Assembly: GCF_003236175.1 (NCBI RefSeq) | Contig: NZ_QKTW01000017.1 | Span: 198,304 to 262,303, forward strand | Source of the DNA: Taibaiella soli | GTDB lineage: Bacteria > Bacteroidota > Bacteroidia > Chitinophagales > Chitinophagaceae | DNA length: 64,000 bases | Direction: 5' to 3' | Shown: positions 1 through 8,583 of the stretch, in pieces | How the letters are laid out: every line of letters starts with the position of its first letter | How positions within the stretch are numbered: position 1 is the stretch's first letter | The notes under the pieces: generated by a model | Told to the model about the DNA's origin: nothing | Seen by the model: the letters and a program-made list of their open reading frames with translations, nothing else | Database searches by the model: none | Made by a program: the position numbers and the translations under genes

Positions 1-1
1 A

Positions 2-1210
2 ACCAAAGACAAACCGGACATACGTATTACAACTGAGCGAGCTACCAGACAAAGCGCACGTTTCAAAAAAATCAAGTTTTGCATTTTCCTGTCGGGCCTT
101 TCTGTATTCGCGCAGCTTTATCTTTTTCAGCCATTGCTGCCAACCGTTGCCCAACATTTTGGTACCAGCGTAGGTAATAGTTCGTTACTGGTTTCCTCTG
201 CAACGATTGGTATGGCACTCGGCCTTTTCTTTTTCGGACTAAAAGCGGACAGTTTCTCCCGAAAGAAACAAATGTCTTTTGCACTGATCGCTTCTGCAAT
301 CCTGACGATTATTTCCTTTCAAATTCAGAGTTTGTCCCTGCTGATTACACTCGGACTTATGAAAGGCTTTGTGCTTGCCGGCGTTTCCTCTGTGGCGTTG
401 GCTTATCTCACTGAAGAAGTAGAATTCTCTGTAATAGGCCTGGCGATCAGCATGTATTTAAACGGCAATACCATTGGCGGCATGAGCGGCAGAATATTAG
501 CGATCATCTTTGCCGGTGCTTTCGGCTGGCGGAATGCCGTTTTGCTGATTGGTATCGAAAGTCTGTTTCTCGGACTCTTGTTCTGGAAGTTTTTTCCCGA
601 AAGCCAACTCTTTCAGCCGCAATCAATACCGGTGCGTTTTAAGCTGAAACAAATGAAAGGATTTATCAGCAACTCTTTGATGTTGCCGCTTTTCATTATC
701 GGCGGACTAATGGTCGGCACCTTCGTAAGCGTCTACAACTATCTTACATTCCGGCTGGAAGCAAAACCATTTTCATTAAATCATTACTGGATTGCCTTTA
801 TCTTTTTGATGTACGCATTTGGTGTCGTTGGCGCCATCATCGCCCGCAAACTTTCAGAGCATTATAAACTACGACAGGTCTTACGCGGATTTTTACTGTT
901 ATTTCTATTGGGCGTTGGCCTGATGATCTTTGACAATCTCGCGCTTACCATCACCGGACTTGGCCTGCTCACAACTGCGTTTTTTGCAGCGCACACCATG
1001 GCCAGTCGTATGGTTGCAATCTACGCAGTAGAAGGAAAAAGTGCGGCCACTTCGTTATACTGGTTGTTTTATTACACCGGTTCTGGTATTGTGGGCAGTA
1101 GCTCTGGCTATTTGCTGCACGCAACAAACTGGTCGGTTTATACCATTTCGCTGATGGCATTGATCGCGGTAGCCTGTTTACTGACCATCTCTAAAGAACA
1201 AAAATTATGA
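2..1210 (+). CDS. MFS transporter (5' end outside window)
   Basis: This is a major facilitator superfamily permease, probably an exporter of a small molecule across the inner membrane. The frame is open from the first bases of the window, so the start codon lies upstream; about 400 codons are visible against a usual length near 400-420. The chain is a series of hydrophobic helices, beginning with the segment around nt 90-135 (FCIFLSGLSVFAQLYLF) and a conserved-looking PLLPTVAQHFG loop. A glycine-rich stretch (residues GNTIGGMSGR, near nt 465-495) resembles the helix 4-5 motif of drug/sugar exporters of the YnfM/AraJ type. The stop codon overlaps the next start in ATGA (1207-1210), so the hydrolase that follows is probably translationally coupled. 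The substrate cannot be read from the sequence. Confidence 0.9.
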   Translation, partial: TKDKPDIRITTERATRQSARFKKIKFCIFLSGLSVFAQLYLFQPLLPTVAQHFGTSVGNSSLLVSSATIGMALGLFFFGLKADSFSRKKQMSFALIASAILTIISFQIQSLSLLITLGLMKGFVLAGVSSVALAYLTEEVEFSVIGLAISMYLNGNTIGGMSGRILAIIFAGAFGWRNAVLLIGIESLFLGLLFWKFFPESQLFQPQSIPVRFKLKQMKGFISNSLMLPLFIIGGLMVGTFVSVYNYLTFRLEAKPFSLNHYWIAFIFLMYAFGVVGAIIARKLSEHYKLRQVLRGFLLLFLLGVGLMIFDNLALTITGLGLLTTAFFAAHTMASRMVAIYAVEGKSAATSLYWLFYYTGSGIVGSSSGYLLHATNWSVYTISLMALIAVACLLTISKEQKL

Positions 1211-1929
1211 GGATCATTCCGCTGAAAGAAGGAAACTTTCTGGTGAGCAAAACCAAAGAGTTTAGTGTGCTGGAGGACAATGACGAATCTGAAGGTATTC
1301 GTATGGCAGTACAGCCGTTTTTAGTAATGACCAATGATGAAAACATCTTGCTCGATGCAGGTGTCGGCTGGCTGGAAAACGGACATTTAAAATTGTTCGA
1401 CAATCTGAAAGAAGCACATGTTTCACCCGAGTCAATCAGTAAAGTATTGCTTTCACACCTGCACAAAGATCACATAAACGGACTGGTCATTGATGATGAA
1501 AACGGACTGCGACTTGCCTTTCCACAGAGCAAAATCTATATACAACGCAGAGAATATGAATATGCATTGACCAAAACAGATAGTCCGTCGTTTGACTTTG
1601 TGCGACTAAATTTTCTCATCAATTATGCAGACATCGTCTGGATGGATGCAAATGAAGGTGCTATCACTCCGGAGATCAATTATGTGGTAACAGGGGGCCA
1701 CACGCCATTTCATCAGGTCTTCCGGATACAATCAGAAGGGAAAATCATTTTCTATGGCGCTGACAATCTGCCGCAAAGCAGATACTTCGATATGCATGTA
1801 GCCTACAAAACGGACTATGATGGTAAAAAAGCCATGCAGTGGCGGATACAATGGGAAGCGCAGGCAAAAGCGGAACACTGGCAGATTCTCTTATATCATG
1901 ATTTATCCGAACCGGTGATTCAGTTTTGA
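1207..1929 (+). CDS. metallo-beta-lactamase-fold hydrolase
   Basis: This 240-residue protein has the metallo-beta-lactamase fold and is probably a cytoplasmic Zn-dependent hydrolase. The signature HLHKDH gives H84, H86, D88 and H89. The other expected ligands follow: GGHTPFH near residue 160, the FYGADN aspartate near 182 and a C-terminal histidine in LLYHDL near 231. The set therefore looks complete and the enzyme active. It has no signal peptide. The start overlaps the stop of the MFS gene by four bases, and the next gene follows closely, so the three probably form one operon. Relatives with this size and spacing include lactonase-like and quinolone-response (PqsE-like) hydrolases, but the substrate is unknown. 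Confidence 0.88.
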   Translation: MRIIPLKEGNFLVSKTKEFSVLEDNDESEGIRMAVQPFLVMTNDENILLDAGVGWLENGHLKLFDNLKEAHVSPESISKVLLSHLHKDHINGLVIDDENGLRLAFPQSKIYIQRREYEYALTKTDSPSFDFVRLNFLINYADIVWMDANEGAITPEINYVVTGGHTPFHQVFRIQSEGKIIFYGADNLPQSRYFDMHVAYKTDYDGKKAMQWRIQWEAQAKAEHWQILLYHDLSEPVIQF

Positions 1930-1994
1930 AAATCCCGGTTTGTAAATGGAAAAATAGCCGTACTTCGCGGGCAAAAGAATTTATATTGCCGCTT

Positions 1995-2693
1995 ATGACC
2001 GATTTATCTCCTGCAGCGAAACACGTTCAGCATGTCTCCAATTTCGAGGACTTTGTTGCGCAGCCATTTCATGGGACTATTAACGCAATTTGCTGGTCCC
2101 GCGACCTGTCAGGTGATTTCTCTGAGATTATAAACAAGGTGACACTAGACGGGAATATTACTGAAATTGAACCGGAACAACTGCGTGCACTTGAGTTGAG
2201 CGAACAGGGTCAGATTGCGCGTAACATCCTTTTAAACGACCTAAAATTGTTGACTGATCATGGCGCTTCGCCAGTACTCAATGTGATCAAACACTATGAC
2301 CGGGATGATAGTCTTCCGTTTTTTCCCACTGATGTTTATTCTTTTCATGTAGATCGTGCACCCATTCCAACTGATACTATCTTATGCACCTATTATGGTG
2401 CAGCAAGTGAAATATTACCTAATGAACAAGGCGAGCAGAAAATATTAATTCCGGAGATACGTGCTGAACTCAGGAAACTGTACGATGGACCGGAAGACGG
2501 TTTTGAATCATTCTTAACAGAACATTTCTTTGATCTGCATTATCAGGCAAAACCAGATGCAGACCTTATAAACTTAGGCATAGGCAACCTATGGCGGCTC
2601 GCCTGCGATCATCCGGACAGCCCGGTTCCTCCCAGTCTACACCGTGCGCCTTTGGAAAATGATGGAACATATAGATTGCTGCTGATTTGCTGA
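1995..2693 (+). CDS. DUF1826-like protein
   Basis: This is a soluble 232-residue protein from the ATG at 1995; an in-frame TTG at 1926 would overlap the upstream stop but is less likely. The middle carries FHVDRAPIP followed by LCTYYG and ends with HRAP...YRLLL, a pattern I recall from DUF1826 proteins. The spacing H118-x-D120, then H216 and R227, looks like the iron-binding facial triad and 2-oxoglutarate-binding arginine of Fe(II) dioxygenases; that reading is my inference and no function is established. It lies 65 bases after the hydrolase gene and is followed by a strong terminator, so it probably closes the operon. Confidence 0.7.
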   Translation: MTDLSPAAKHVQHVSNFEDFVAQPFHGTINAICWSRDLSGDFSEIINKVTLDGNITEIEPEQLRALELSEQGQIARNILLNDLKLLTDHGASPVLNVIKHYDRDDSLPFFPTDVYSFHVDRAPIPTDTILCTYYGAASEILPNEQGEQKILIPEIRAELRKLYDGPEDGFESFLTEHFFDLHYQAKPDADLINLGIGNLWRLACDHPDSPVPPSLHRAPLENDGTYRLLLIC

Positions 2694-2848
2694 TGGTGAA
2701 TTAACAACCCATTTCATCCAGACAAAGGAATATCCCGAGATAATAAGGGATGCTGACTGCGTAGGCCCGTCCGTGCGAGTGACACTATTAGAAACCGAGT
2801 TGAATTTCAAGGCTCTTAGCTTGGCAGCACAGTAGCACTTAGTTGATC

Positions 2849-2897
2849 GGGCGACCGCCTAAGCCACGGAGTGATCTGGCTTAGGCTGCCCTTTTTT
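2849..2897 (+). terminator. intrinsic terminator after the first operon
   Basis: Perfect 10-bp arms, GCCTAAGCCA (2857-2866) and TGGCTTAGGC (2877-2886), are extended by GGGC (2849-2852) pairing with GCCC (2888-2891) and followed by six T residues. It lies about 155 bases after the DUF1826-like stop; nothing recognisable is coded in 2694-2848. Confidence 0.75.
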
Positions 2898-2898
2898 G

Positions 2899-2927
2899 CT
2901 TACTTTTTTTGGCATAAAAAAAGTAAG
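2899..2927. repeat. REP-like palindrome CTTACTTTTTTT-N5-AAAAAAAGTAAG
   Basis: Perfect 12-bp arms flank the loop GGCAT, directly after the terminator. Hairpins of the form TTACTTTTT..AAAAAGTAA are, as I recall, widespread intergenic repeats in Bacteroidota. It could also act as a terminator for the leftward reductase transcript. The rest of 2928-3086 holds no gene I can see. Confidence 0.6.
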
Positions 2928-3086
2928 GGAATTCGATAGCCGATGAGAATCGACACAGATAAATCAAGGCGATGAAAGTTTGTTTAGAGAATAACGGTCA
3001 GATGAACTCGAAGTCGTCTGATTATCATCCTCTTTTGTGTATGTGCACCGAATAGTCAGCGTAACAAATGCAAGCAACATCCAGCC

Positions 3087-3635
3087 CTACTGCTGCAAAT
3101 GAATCGCTACACTTCCCGAATCAAAATGCCGGGTATCAATCAGCTTTAAATTCAACTTCTGCTGAAGGCTGCCCACATCAAGCAAGTGCCGCCCATTACC
3201 CATAATCACAGGATGGACCACAAAATAAAATTCATCAATAAGATTGGCAGTTATTAATTCCGGAAGCATGATTACGCTGTCTACTGAAATCCTTTCACCC
3301 GGCAGTTGTTTTAGTTTAAGCAATTCACCTGCGGGATCCTTACGCACAATCCTTGCTTTTTCATCCGCACTTTGCAGCGACCTTGAAACAACAATTCTGT
3401 CAATAGCCGTAAGTCTTTCGGCAAATCTGTTTTCACCAGGTGTGCCACTCTTATCCCGGGCAACATCGGCCCAGTAGGGAAACATCAGCTGATACATCAC
3501 CCGACCATAAAAAAGCAGATCAACATCATCCATTAGTGCAGTATAATAATCCATCAGTTCTTCGGTCGGATTGAAAATCGTGTGATCACAATAGCCGTCC
3601 AGGCTTATATTCATAGCAAATGTTACCGTTCTCAT
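3087..3635 (-). CDS. dihydrofolate reductase family protein (RibD C-terminal type)
   Basis: This 182-residue protein begins MRTVTFAMNISLDGYCDH, the opening of the RibD_C/DHFR-like family, and keeps the FYGRVMYQLM and IVVSRSL strands and the DSVIMLPELI and VHPVIMGNGR segments of that fold. Such proteins are NAD(P)H-dependent reductases whose natural substrates are mostly unknown; they are not the housekeeping FolA. The length is normal for the family. It lies downstream of the araC gene on the same strand with a gap of 130 bases, so it may be either co-transcribed or controlled by that regulator. Confidence 0.88.
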   Translation of the reverse strand: MRTVTFAMNISLDGYCDHTIFNPTEELMDYYTALMDDVDLLFYGRVMYQLMFPYWADVARDKSGTPGENRFAERLTAIDRIVVSRSLQSADEKARIVRKDPAGELLKLKQLPGERISVDSVIMLPELITANLIDEFYFVVHPVIMGNGRHLLDVGSLQQKLNLKLIDTRHFDSGSVAIHLQQ

Positions 3636-3765
3636 GTTGATAATTTTAGTTTAAAGCATACACCAAAAATAAGAACAAGCATGAAGCATTATGAAGGCCA
3701 TTCGCGACAAAAGAAGGGGTATTTAAGCCGAAGATTTCATTCCAACCAACTACATTTCTTCGAAT

Positions 3766-4686
3766 TTAATTAAACGACTGTCTAAACTCCAGCGGTGAAA
3801 TATTTGTCTTCGTCTTGAATAATTTACTGAATGATTGCGGATGCTCAAATCCTAATTCATAAGCGATCTCACTAACCGACAAGTTCGTCGTAGATAACCT
3901 TTCTTTTGCTTTTTCAATGAGCTTGTTGTGGATATGCTGTTGCGTCGTCTGCCCCGTCAATGCTTTGAGCAGGCTTCCCAGATAATTGGGCGATACATTT
4001 AGCGAACTGGCAATATTCTGAGCGGTTGGCAGACCTTTGGCGACCAGATTATCCTCATTAAAATATTGCTCCAATATGGTTTCTAATCTTTCCAGTATCT
4101 GATGACTATTTTTCTTCCGGGTAATGAATTGACGCTGATAAAAACGCTCGCAATAATTCAGCAGCAGTTCTATCTGCGCAATGATGATGTTTTGGCTGAA
4201 CTTATCAATATTAGCAGTGTATTCCCGTTGAATACTTTTCATAATATCCGTAACAATAATCTCTTCTTTTTCTGAAAGGAAAAGCGCTTCGTTTACAGCG
4301 TAACCAAAGAAATCATATTGTCTGATATTTTTTGCCAGAGAAGTTTTCCAAAGAAAATCAGGATGAATCAGCAACAGCCAGCCGGTTGGTTTTACTTCCG
4401 GCTCATCCAGCTCCAGCTGCATCACTTGTCCGGGTGCAATAAACGATAATAAGCCTTCATCGAAATCATATGATTGTTGTCCGTAGCGCAACTTGCCCTT
4501 CGGCATATATCGTTTTAGCCCGATAGAATAAAATTCCTGAATCCAGGTCATTTCCTTTTCATCAGTCTGATAAGTCACCAAACCATAGTCCACCAGGCTA
4601 ACCAAAGGATGTTCAGGTTTTGGCAGTCCGGACATTCTGTGAAACTCCCCGATGGTATTGAATCTATGAATTTTTCTACGTTCCAT
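3766..4686 (-). CDS. AraC-family transcriptional regulator (module 1)
   Basis: This is a 306-residue regulator from the ATG at 4686; an in-frame TTG at 4698 would add four residues. The N-terminal 180 residues form an effector-binding part with the motif YGQQSYDFDEG, and the C-terminal hundred form the double helix-turn-helix of AraC proteins (LNVSPNYLGSLL and SEIAYELGFEHPQSFSKLF). It is clearly paralogous to the regulator at 38934-39854, sharing long stretches such as AYELGFEH.QSFSKLFK.KTN.SPL.FRQSFN. It follows an SDR gene on the same strand with a hairpin between them, so it probably controls that gene and perhaps the DHFR-like gene downstream. The inducer is unknown. Confidence 0.92.
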   Translation of the reverse strand: MERRKIHRFNTIGEFHRMSGLPKPEHPLVSLVDYGLVTYQTDEKEMTWIQEFYSIGLKRYMPKGKLRYGQQSYDFDEGLLSFIAPGQVMQLELDEPEVKPTGWLLLIHPDFLWKTSLAKNIRQYDFFGYAVNEALFLSEKEEIIVTDIMKSIQREYTANIDKFSQNIIIAQIELLLNYCERFYQRQFITRKKNSHQILERLETILEQYFNEDNLVAKGLPTAQNIASSLNVSPNYLGSLLKALTGQTTQQHIHNKLIEKAKERLSTTNLSVSEIAYELGFEHPQSFSKLFKTKTNISPLEFRQSFN

Positions 4687-4705
4687 TGCCTGCTTCAAAA
4701 TTAGG

Positions 4706-4740
4706 AAAAGCGATAAAACATTTGCAGTCCTATCGCTTTT
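4706..4740 (-). terminator. hairpin between SDR and araC (attenuator or terminator)
   Basis: Perfect 10-bp arms AAAAGCGATA and TATCGCTTTT enclose 15 bases. Read on the minus strand the second arm ends in a T run, as in an intrinsic terminator. It lies between the SDR stop and the araC start and could lower araC expression relative to SDR. Confidence 0.6.
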
Positions 4741-4749
4741 GGGTTAAAA

Positions 4750-5586
4750 TTAAAAATCTGTTGATTTGCTCAAGCTTTCGTTGGCTGCCAATTCATTTTG
4801 CAACACTTCAATTTTGCCGTGGGCCATTCCAAAAGCATCGCTTCCCATAAAGAAATGCAATGGTGGATTTTTACTTTCGGCTAGTTGAATGAATGCAATA
4901 GCTGCTTTGTCAGGATCACCTATCTGCTTGCCATTCATCTCTGTATTATGCCACTGTTCTGTATTTCTGGCCGATGTGTACGCATCAATTGAATTTTCCG
5001 AAAAGCGAATGGAACCTTCATCTAAGAAATTCGTGCGGAAATACCCTGGATATACAACCGTTGCATGAATACCAAATTCCTTTACTTCTGCGGATAAAGC
5101 TTCGGTGAAGCCAACCATTGCAAATTTTGTAGCAAAATAAGCGCCGAAGCCAGAAAAAGTTCCGACAAAACCACCAATGGAAGCTATATTAATGATATGC
5201 CCGGATTTTCTACCACGAAAATGCGGCATAACGCTTCTGATTGTGTTCAACGCACCAAACACGTTTACATCAAAGTTGCGGCGGATTTCACTATCGCTCA
5301 GTTCTTCTAAAGTACCCCACTGTCCATAGCCGGCATTATTTACGACCACATCAATGGCGCCGAATGTTTCCAATGTTTCAGCGATGGCATTAGCTACACT
5401 CTTTTCATCTGCCAGGTTGACTTCCAATGGAAGAAAGTTTGCAGTTATTCCTACTTCTTTTTCCAGACTTTCAACCGTTCTGGAAGTTGCAGCTACTTTA
5501 TAGCCTTTATTCAATAATGTTTTTACCAAGGATAATCCTAATCCTTTCGACGCTCCTGTTACGAGCCATACTTTTTGCGTGTCCAT
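4750..5586 (-). CDS. short-chain dehydrogenase/reductase (module 1)
   Basis: This 278-residue classical SDR is an NAD(P)-dependent oxidoreductase. It shows the cofactor motif TGASKGLG near residue 11, NNAGYG near 87, a catalytic serine in NIASIGG near 137 and the YFATK tyrosine-lysine pair near 152-156. The C-terminal sequence PPLHFFMGSDAFGMA is typical of SDRs that accompany AraC regulators in Bacteroidota. The start ATG at 5586 is supported by the immediate cofactor-binding strand. The substrate is unknown. It leads a module whose second gene is an AraC regulator, and it has a relative at 37977-38807 in the same arrangement. Confidence 0.93.
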   Translation of the reverse strand: MDTQKVWLVTGASKGLGLSLVKTLLNKGYKVAATSRTVESLEKEVGITANFLPLEVNLADEKSVANAIAETLETFGAIDVVVNNAGYGQWGTLEELSDSEIRRNFDVNVFGALNTIRSVMPHFRGRKSGHIINIASIGGFVGTFSGFGAYFATKFAMVGFTEALSAEVKEFGIHATVVYPGYFRTNFLDEGSIRFSENSIDAYTSARNTEQWHNTEMNGKQIGDPDKAAIAFIQLAESKNPPLHFFMGSDAFGMAHGKIEVLQNELAANESLSKSTDF

Positions 5587-5650
5587 TTTTCTTGCTTTTA
5601 ATGATTAAACTTTTGACACTGCAAATTTGGCCACGCTCAAAGCCCCGGAA

Positions 5651-5686
5651 GTAACCAAAACAATGGTCGTTGTAGTTAAAACAACG
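5651..5686. promoter_or_regulatory. 21-bp-spaced direct repeats upstream of SDR module 1
   Basis: GTAACCAAAACAATG (5651-5665) and GTAGTTAAAACAACG (5672-5686) are similar at 11 of 15 positions and start exactly 21 bp apart. They lie 65-100 bases before the leftward SDR start. AraC-family activators commonly bind two such direct repeats two helical turns apart, so this is a candidate operator. The nearby palindrome CCCTTCGAAGGG (5716-5727) may be another site. Confidence 0.45.
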
Positions 5687-5795
5687 ATAACAGGAATTTT
5701 AGCGGTTCTATGATGCCCTTCGAAGGGGCTGTCTACCAACAGTTATTTTTAATCGACATAAGATTTTGTTTTTCACGCAACTCGTCTGAAAATCC

Positions 5796-5803
5796 TAAGT
5801 TTG
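5796..5803 (+). promoter_or_regulatory. candidate -7 element TAAGTTTG
   Basis: TAAGTTTG fits the Bacteroidota -7 consensus TAnnTTTG, 54 bases before the ATG of the glutamate-synthase-like gene. No well-spaced -33 TTTG is present, so the call is tentative. Confidence 0.3.
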
Positions 5804-5857
5804 GAGCTGGAATAGTCGACAGATTGCTTAATGATCGCTGGCTATAAATAAAAAAAC

Positions 5858-7468
5858 ATGAGAAAAAGCTTCATCATCTTCTCGGCCTTAACACTGCTTG
5901 TGATATTTTGTTTAGGTGTTTATTTAAGTCCTAACTGGTACATTCTCTTCGCAATAGTACTCTGCCTCACCGGGCTCGGCTACTACGATATGTTTCAGAC
6001 GAAACATTCTATTATGCGGATATATCCGGTATTCGGCAGATTACGTTTTTTAATGGAAGAGCTGCGTCCGAAAATCTATCAGTATTTTATCGAGTCTGAT
6101 ATCGATGGCCGGCCAATTAACCGTATTGACCGTTCTACCATCTACCAAAGGGCAAAAGAAGAAAATGACACCATGCCTTTCGGCACCCAGCTCGATGTAT
6201 ATTCTGAAGGCTATGAATGGATGTGCCATTCCATAGCGCCGAAAGATTTTGAGTTACTGGATCATAACCCGAGAGTAACTGTCGGCAACAAGGCCTGCGC
6301 ACAGCCTTACTCTTGCAGCGTCTATAATATCTCCGCAATGAGCTTTGGTTCGCTTAGCTCTAATGCGGTTGAAGCAATGAATGCCGGCGCTAAAATCGGC
6401 GGGTTTGCGCACAACACTGGCGAAGGTGGATTAAGTCCTTCGCATTTAAAACATGGCGGCGATATCATCTGGCAGATAGGAACCGGTTATTTCGGCTGCC
6501 GCACTGCAGATGGCAATTTTGATGAGAATCTGTTTCGTGAAAAAGCAAGACTGCCACAGGTGAAAATGATTGAGATAAAGATATCGCAAGGTGCAAAACC
6601 CGGACACGGCGGTATTCTTCCGGCTTCCAAAAACACGCCTGAAATCGCAGCGATCAGGCATATAAAACCTTATACGGTTGTCGCTTCACCGCCATATCAC
6701 AAAGCGTTTAATACACCAAGAGAAATGGTCCAATTCATACAACACCTGAGAGTGCTGTCGGAAGGCAAACCAATTGGGTTTAAACTATGCATTGGGCATA
6801 AGAGTGAGTTTATCGGCATTTGCAAAGCGATGATAGAACTGGATATCTATCCTGATTTTATTACTGTAGACGGCGCCGAAGGTGGTACAGGTGCAGCACC
6901 GCAGGAGTTTTCAAATTATGTGGGTGCACCGCTGCTTGACGGACTTGATTTTGTACACAACATTCTTACCGGACTGGATATCCGCAAACACATCAAAATA
7001 CTTGCCTCCGGTAAAGTAGTAAGTGGCTTCCATATAGTACGTGCATTGGCACTTGGCGCAGATGCCTGCTATTCTGCACGCGCTATGATGATGGCTGTAG
7101 GATGTATCCAGGCGCTGTTATGTAACACCAATAAATGCCCTGTTGGCGTGGCTACACAAGATCCTAAACTCACAGTAGGACTAGTAGTGGAAGATAAGAA
7201 AACAAGAGTTGCCAACTTCCATAAAAACACCGTAAAAACCATGGTGGAACTGTTGGGCGCATCCGGCCTCGACAGAAAAGAAAATATAACGCGCTCACAT
7301 ATTTACAGACGTATTTCTTTTCAGTCAATGCTGACTTATGAAGAGATTTTCCCTTCTTATGAAACAGGTTCTTTCCTTACAGAAATACCGGAACGCTACA
7401 AACTCGATTTCAAATACGCCAATCCAGATCATTGGGGCCATTCGAATATCGGAAGTTGGAGTAATTAG
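5858..7468 (+). CDS. FMN-binding glutamate synthase family protein
   Basis: This 536-residue protein carries two hydrophobic helices (residues about 5-24 and 28-46) followed by the FMN-binding (alpha/beta)8 barrel of the large glutamate synthase subunit. Family signatures include MSFGSLSSNAVEAMNAGA, GEGGLSP, QGAKPGHGG, GAEGGTGAAP and the cysteine-rich CNTNKCPVGVATQ, which in GltB holds the 3Fe-4S cluster. It lacks the amidotransferase and GXGXG domains, so it is a stand-alone, membrane-anchored oxidoreductase of uncertain substrate and not a full glutamate synthase. It is monocistronic, with a strong terminator 40 bases downstream. Confidence 0.93.
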   Translation: MRKSFIIFSALTLLVIFCLGVYLSPNWYILFAIVLCLTGLGYYDMFQTKHSIMRIYPVFGRLRFLMEELRPKIYQYFIESDIDGRPINRIDRSTIYQRAKEENDTMPFGTQLDVYSEGYEWMCHSIAPKDFELLDHNPRVTVGNKACAQPYSCSVYNISAMSFGSLSSNAVEAMNAGAKIGGFAHNTGEGGLSPSHLKHGGDIIWQIGTGYFGCRTADGNFDENLFREKARLPQVKMIEIKISQGAKPGHGGILPASKNTPEIAAIRHIKPYTVVASPPYHKAFNTPREMVQFIQHLRVLSEGKPIGFKLCIGHKSEFIGICKAMIELDIYPDFITVDGAEGGTGAAPQEFSNYVGAPLLDGLDFVHNILTGLDIRKHIKILASGKVVSGFHIVRALALGADACYSARAMMMAVGCIQALLCNTNKCPVGVATQDPKLTVGLVVEDKKTRVANFHKNTVKTMVELLGASGLDRKENITRSHIYRRISFQSMLTYEEIFPSYETGSFLTEIPERYKLDFKYANPDHWGHSNIGSWSN

Positions 7469-7507
7469 CATAAATAAAAACACCAGGATCAAACAATCCA
7501 TAATACG

Positions 7508-7558
7508 ATCCGGCCGGGTCACCTGTACATTGCGTTCAAGTGACCCGGCCGGATTTTC
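7508..7558. terminator. strong intrinsic terminator, 15-bp stem
   Basis: Perfect 15-bp arms (7508-7522 and 7540-7554, ATCCGGCCGGGTCAC and its complement) enclose 17 bases and are followed by TTTTCTT. It separates the convergent genes ending at 7468 and 7668 and mainly serves the rightward one. Confidence 0.88.
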
Positions 7559-7667
7559 TTATACTAAGAGCGAGCAGCTTTCCTTCCCCCGCTCAGATCA
7601 TCACATCATCGTTCTTCTTTCGAATAATGGGCAGATCTATTGTTACGCAACAATCATTTATTAACTA

Positions 7668-8468
7668 TCAATTTCCCACCTTTCTAAAACTAAACATATT
7701 TGCCGCTCTTAGCTCATTGCTACCGGCACCGTAGACAACCTTGATATATTGTTTTACCGATAAGGCCACTGCATTGAGTCCGGTCATGGGTGTGTAGAGC
7801 ATCTGATCTCGCTGGGAAATGAGCAGTTTTAACTGGCCGGTCACACGTACTGTCTCCTGATTAACCTCCTTCAATTCAGCCAGACGCTTTTGTAATCCGG
7901 AGATTGTGATATCAGCTTCGTTTGGCGCATAACCCGGTTCAGTAAGAATAGCACCGATCAGCTTTTCAAAATGAGTAATAGTGGCATCATAACTCGTTTG
8001 ACTGACAGATCTGGTTTTAGGTGCATCTTCTGCTTTCGTTGCTTCAGTGCCAGGTGTAACTACACCCAGGCGCCGGCCTCTGATTTTAGCAATATAATAT
8101 TTGCTTGTCTTGATTGCAGTAGACGCAGGATTGGCTATTTCAAGCGTATTGCTGGCTCTAGCCGCTAGTTTCTTCGTGTCTTCAAATAAGTTATTCCGAT
8201 TCTGTCTGGACTGAGACTGCATAATCTCCGCGTTAGTTACCTGCTCCATAATCGCGACCGCCTTATTATAATACTCCTTGAGCTGCGGTATAATCATATC
8301 CGGCCGGCTGGGCTGATAAGCAGTACCCAGCGATTCACAAAAGTGAATAAGGCCCTGAAAATTTGCGACATTCTTATAATGTCCTGTCTCTGAATTTGTA
8401 CCTGGCATGTGTGGTATATTTTGAGAAAGTAAACCAACAACTGTGCCATTTTTTAAGTTCTTATGCAA
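7668..8468 (-). CDS. hypothetical protein (helical, Bacteroidota type)
   Basis: I do not recognise a functional family. The protein has 266 residues if it starts at the TTG at 8468; the first in-frame ATG is at 8408 and would give 246. There is no signal peptide or membrane helix. The middle is mostly helical and rich in charged residues (LISGLQKRLAEL-type segments), with an arginine/lysine-rich patch around residues 120-165. The end, SVKQYIKVVYGAGSNELRAANMF, resembles a motif found in unannotated Bacteroidota proteins with a four-helix appearance. It is a single gene; the phased 21-bp array lies 115-390 bases before its start and may control it. Confidence 0.65.
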   Translation of the reverse strand: MHKNLKNGTVVGLLSQNIPHMPGTNSETGHYKNVANFQGLIHFCESLGTAYQPSRPDMIIPQLKEYYNKAVAIMEQVTNAEIMQSQSRQNRNNLFEDTKKLAARASNTLEIANPASTAIKTSKYYIAKIRGRRLGVVTPGTEATKAEDAPKTRSVSQTSYDATITHFEKLIGAILTEPGYAPNEADITISGLQKRLAELKEVNQETVRVTGQLKLLISQRDQMLYTPMTGLNAVALSVKQYIKVVYGAGSNELRAANMFSFRKVGN

Positions 8469-8583
8469 TGCATTAACAAGTACGGCGATAAATCATTACT
8501 AATCAACGCAAGATATTTTTAAAGCCATTCAAAATGCGCCCACAATAGAAATAATTAAACTAGAACCATAGACTTCAAACACG

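Noticed and set aside
72-299. 75-codon minus-strand frame opposite the MFS gene
   Set aside because: Lys/Arg-rich translation antisense to a membrane protein; no features.
2760-2890. tRNA-like or tmRNA-like segment
   Set aside because: No cloverleaf or conserved T-loop sequence could be drawn; only the terminator stem and a TTGAATTTCAA palindrome are clear.
5858-7468. Complete glutamate synthase large subunit (gltB)
   Set aside because: At 536 residues, it lacks the glutaminase and C-terminal GXGXG domains and has two N-terminal membrane helices, so it is a stand-alone family member.
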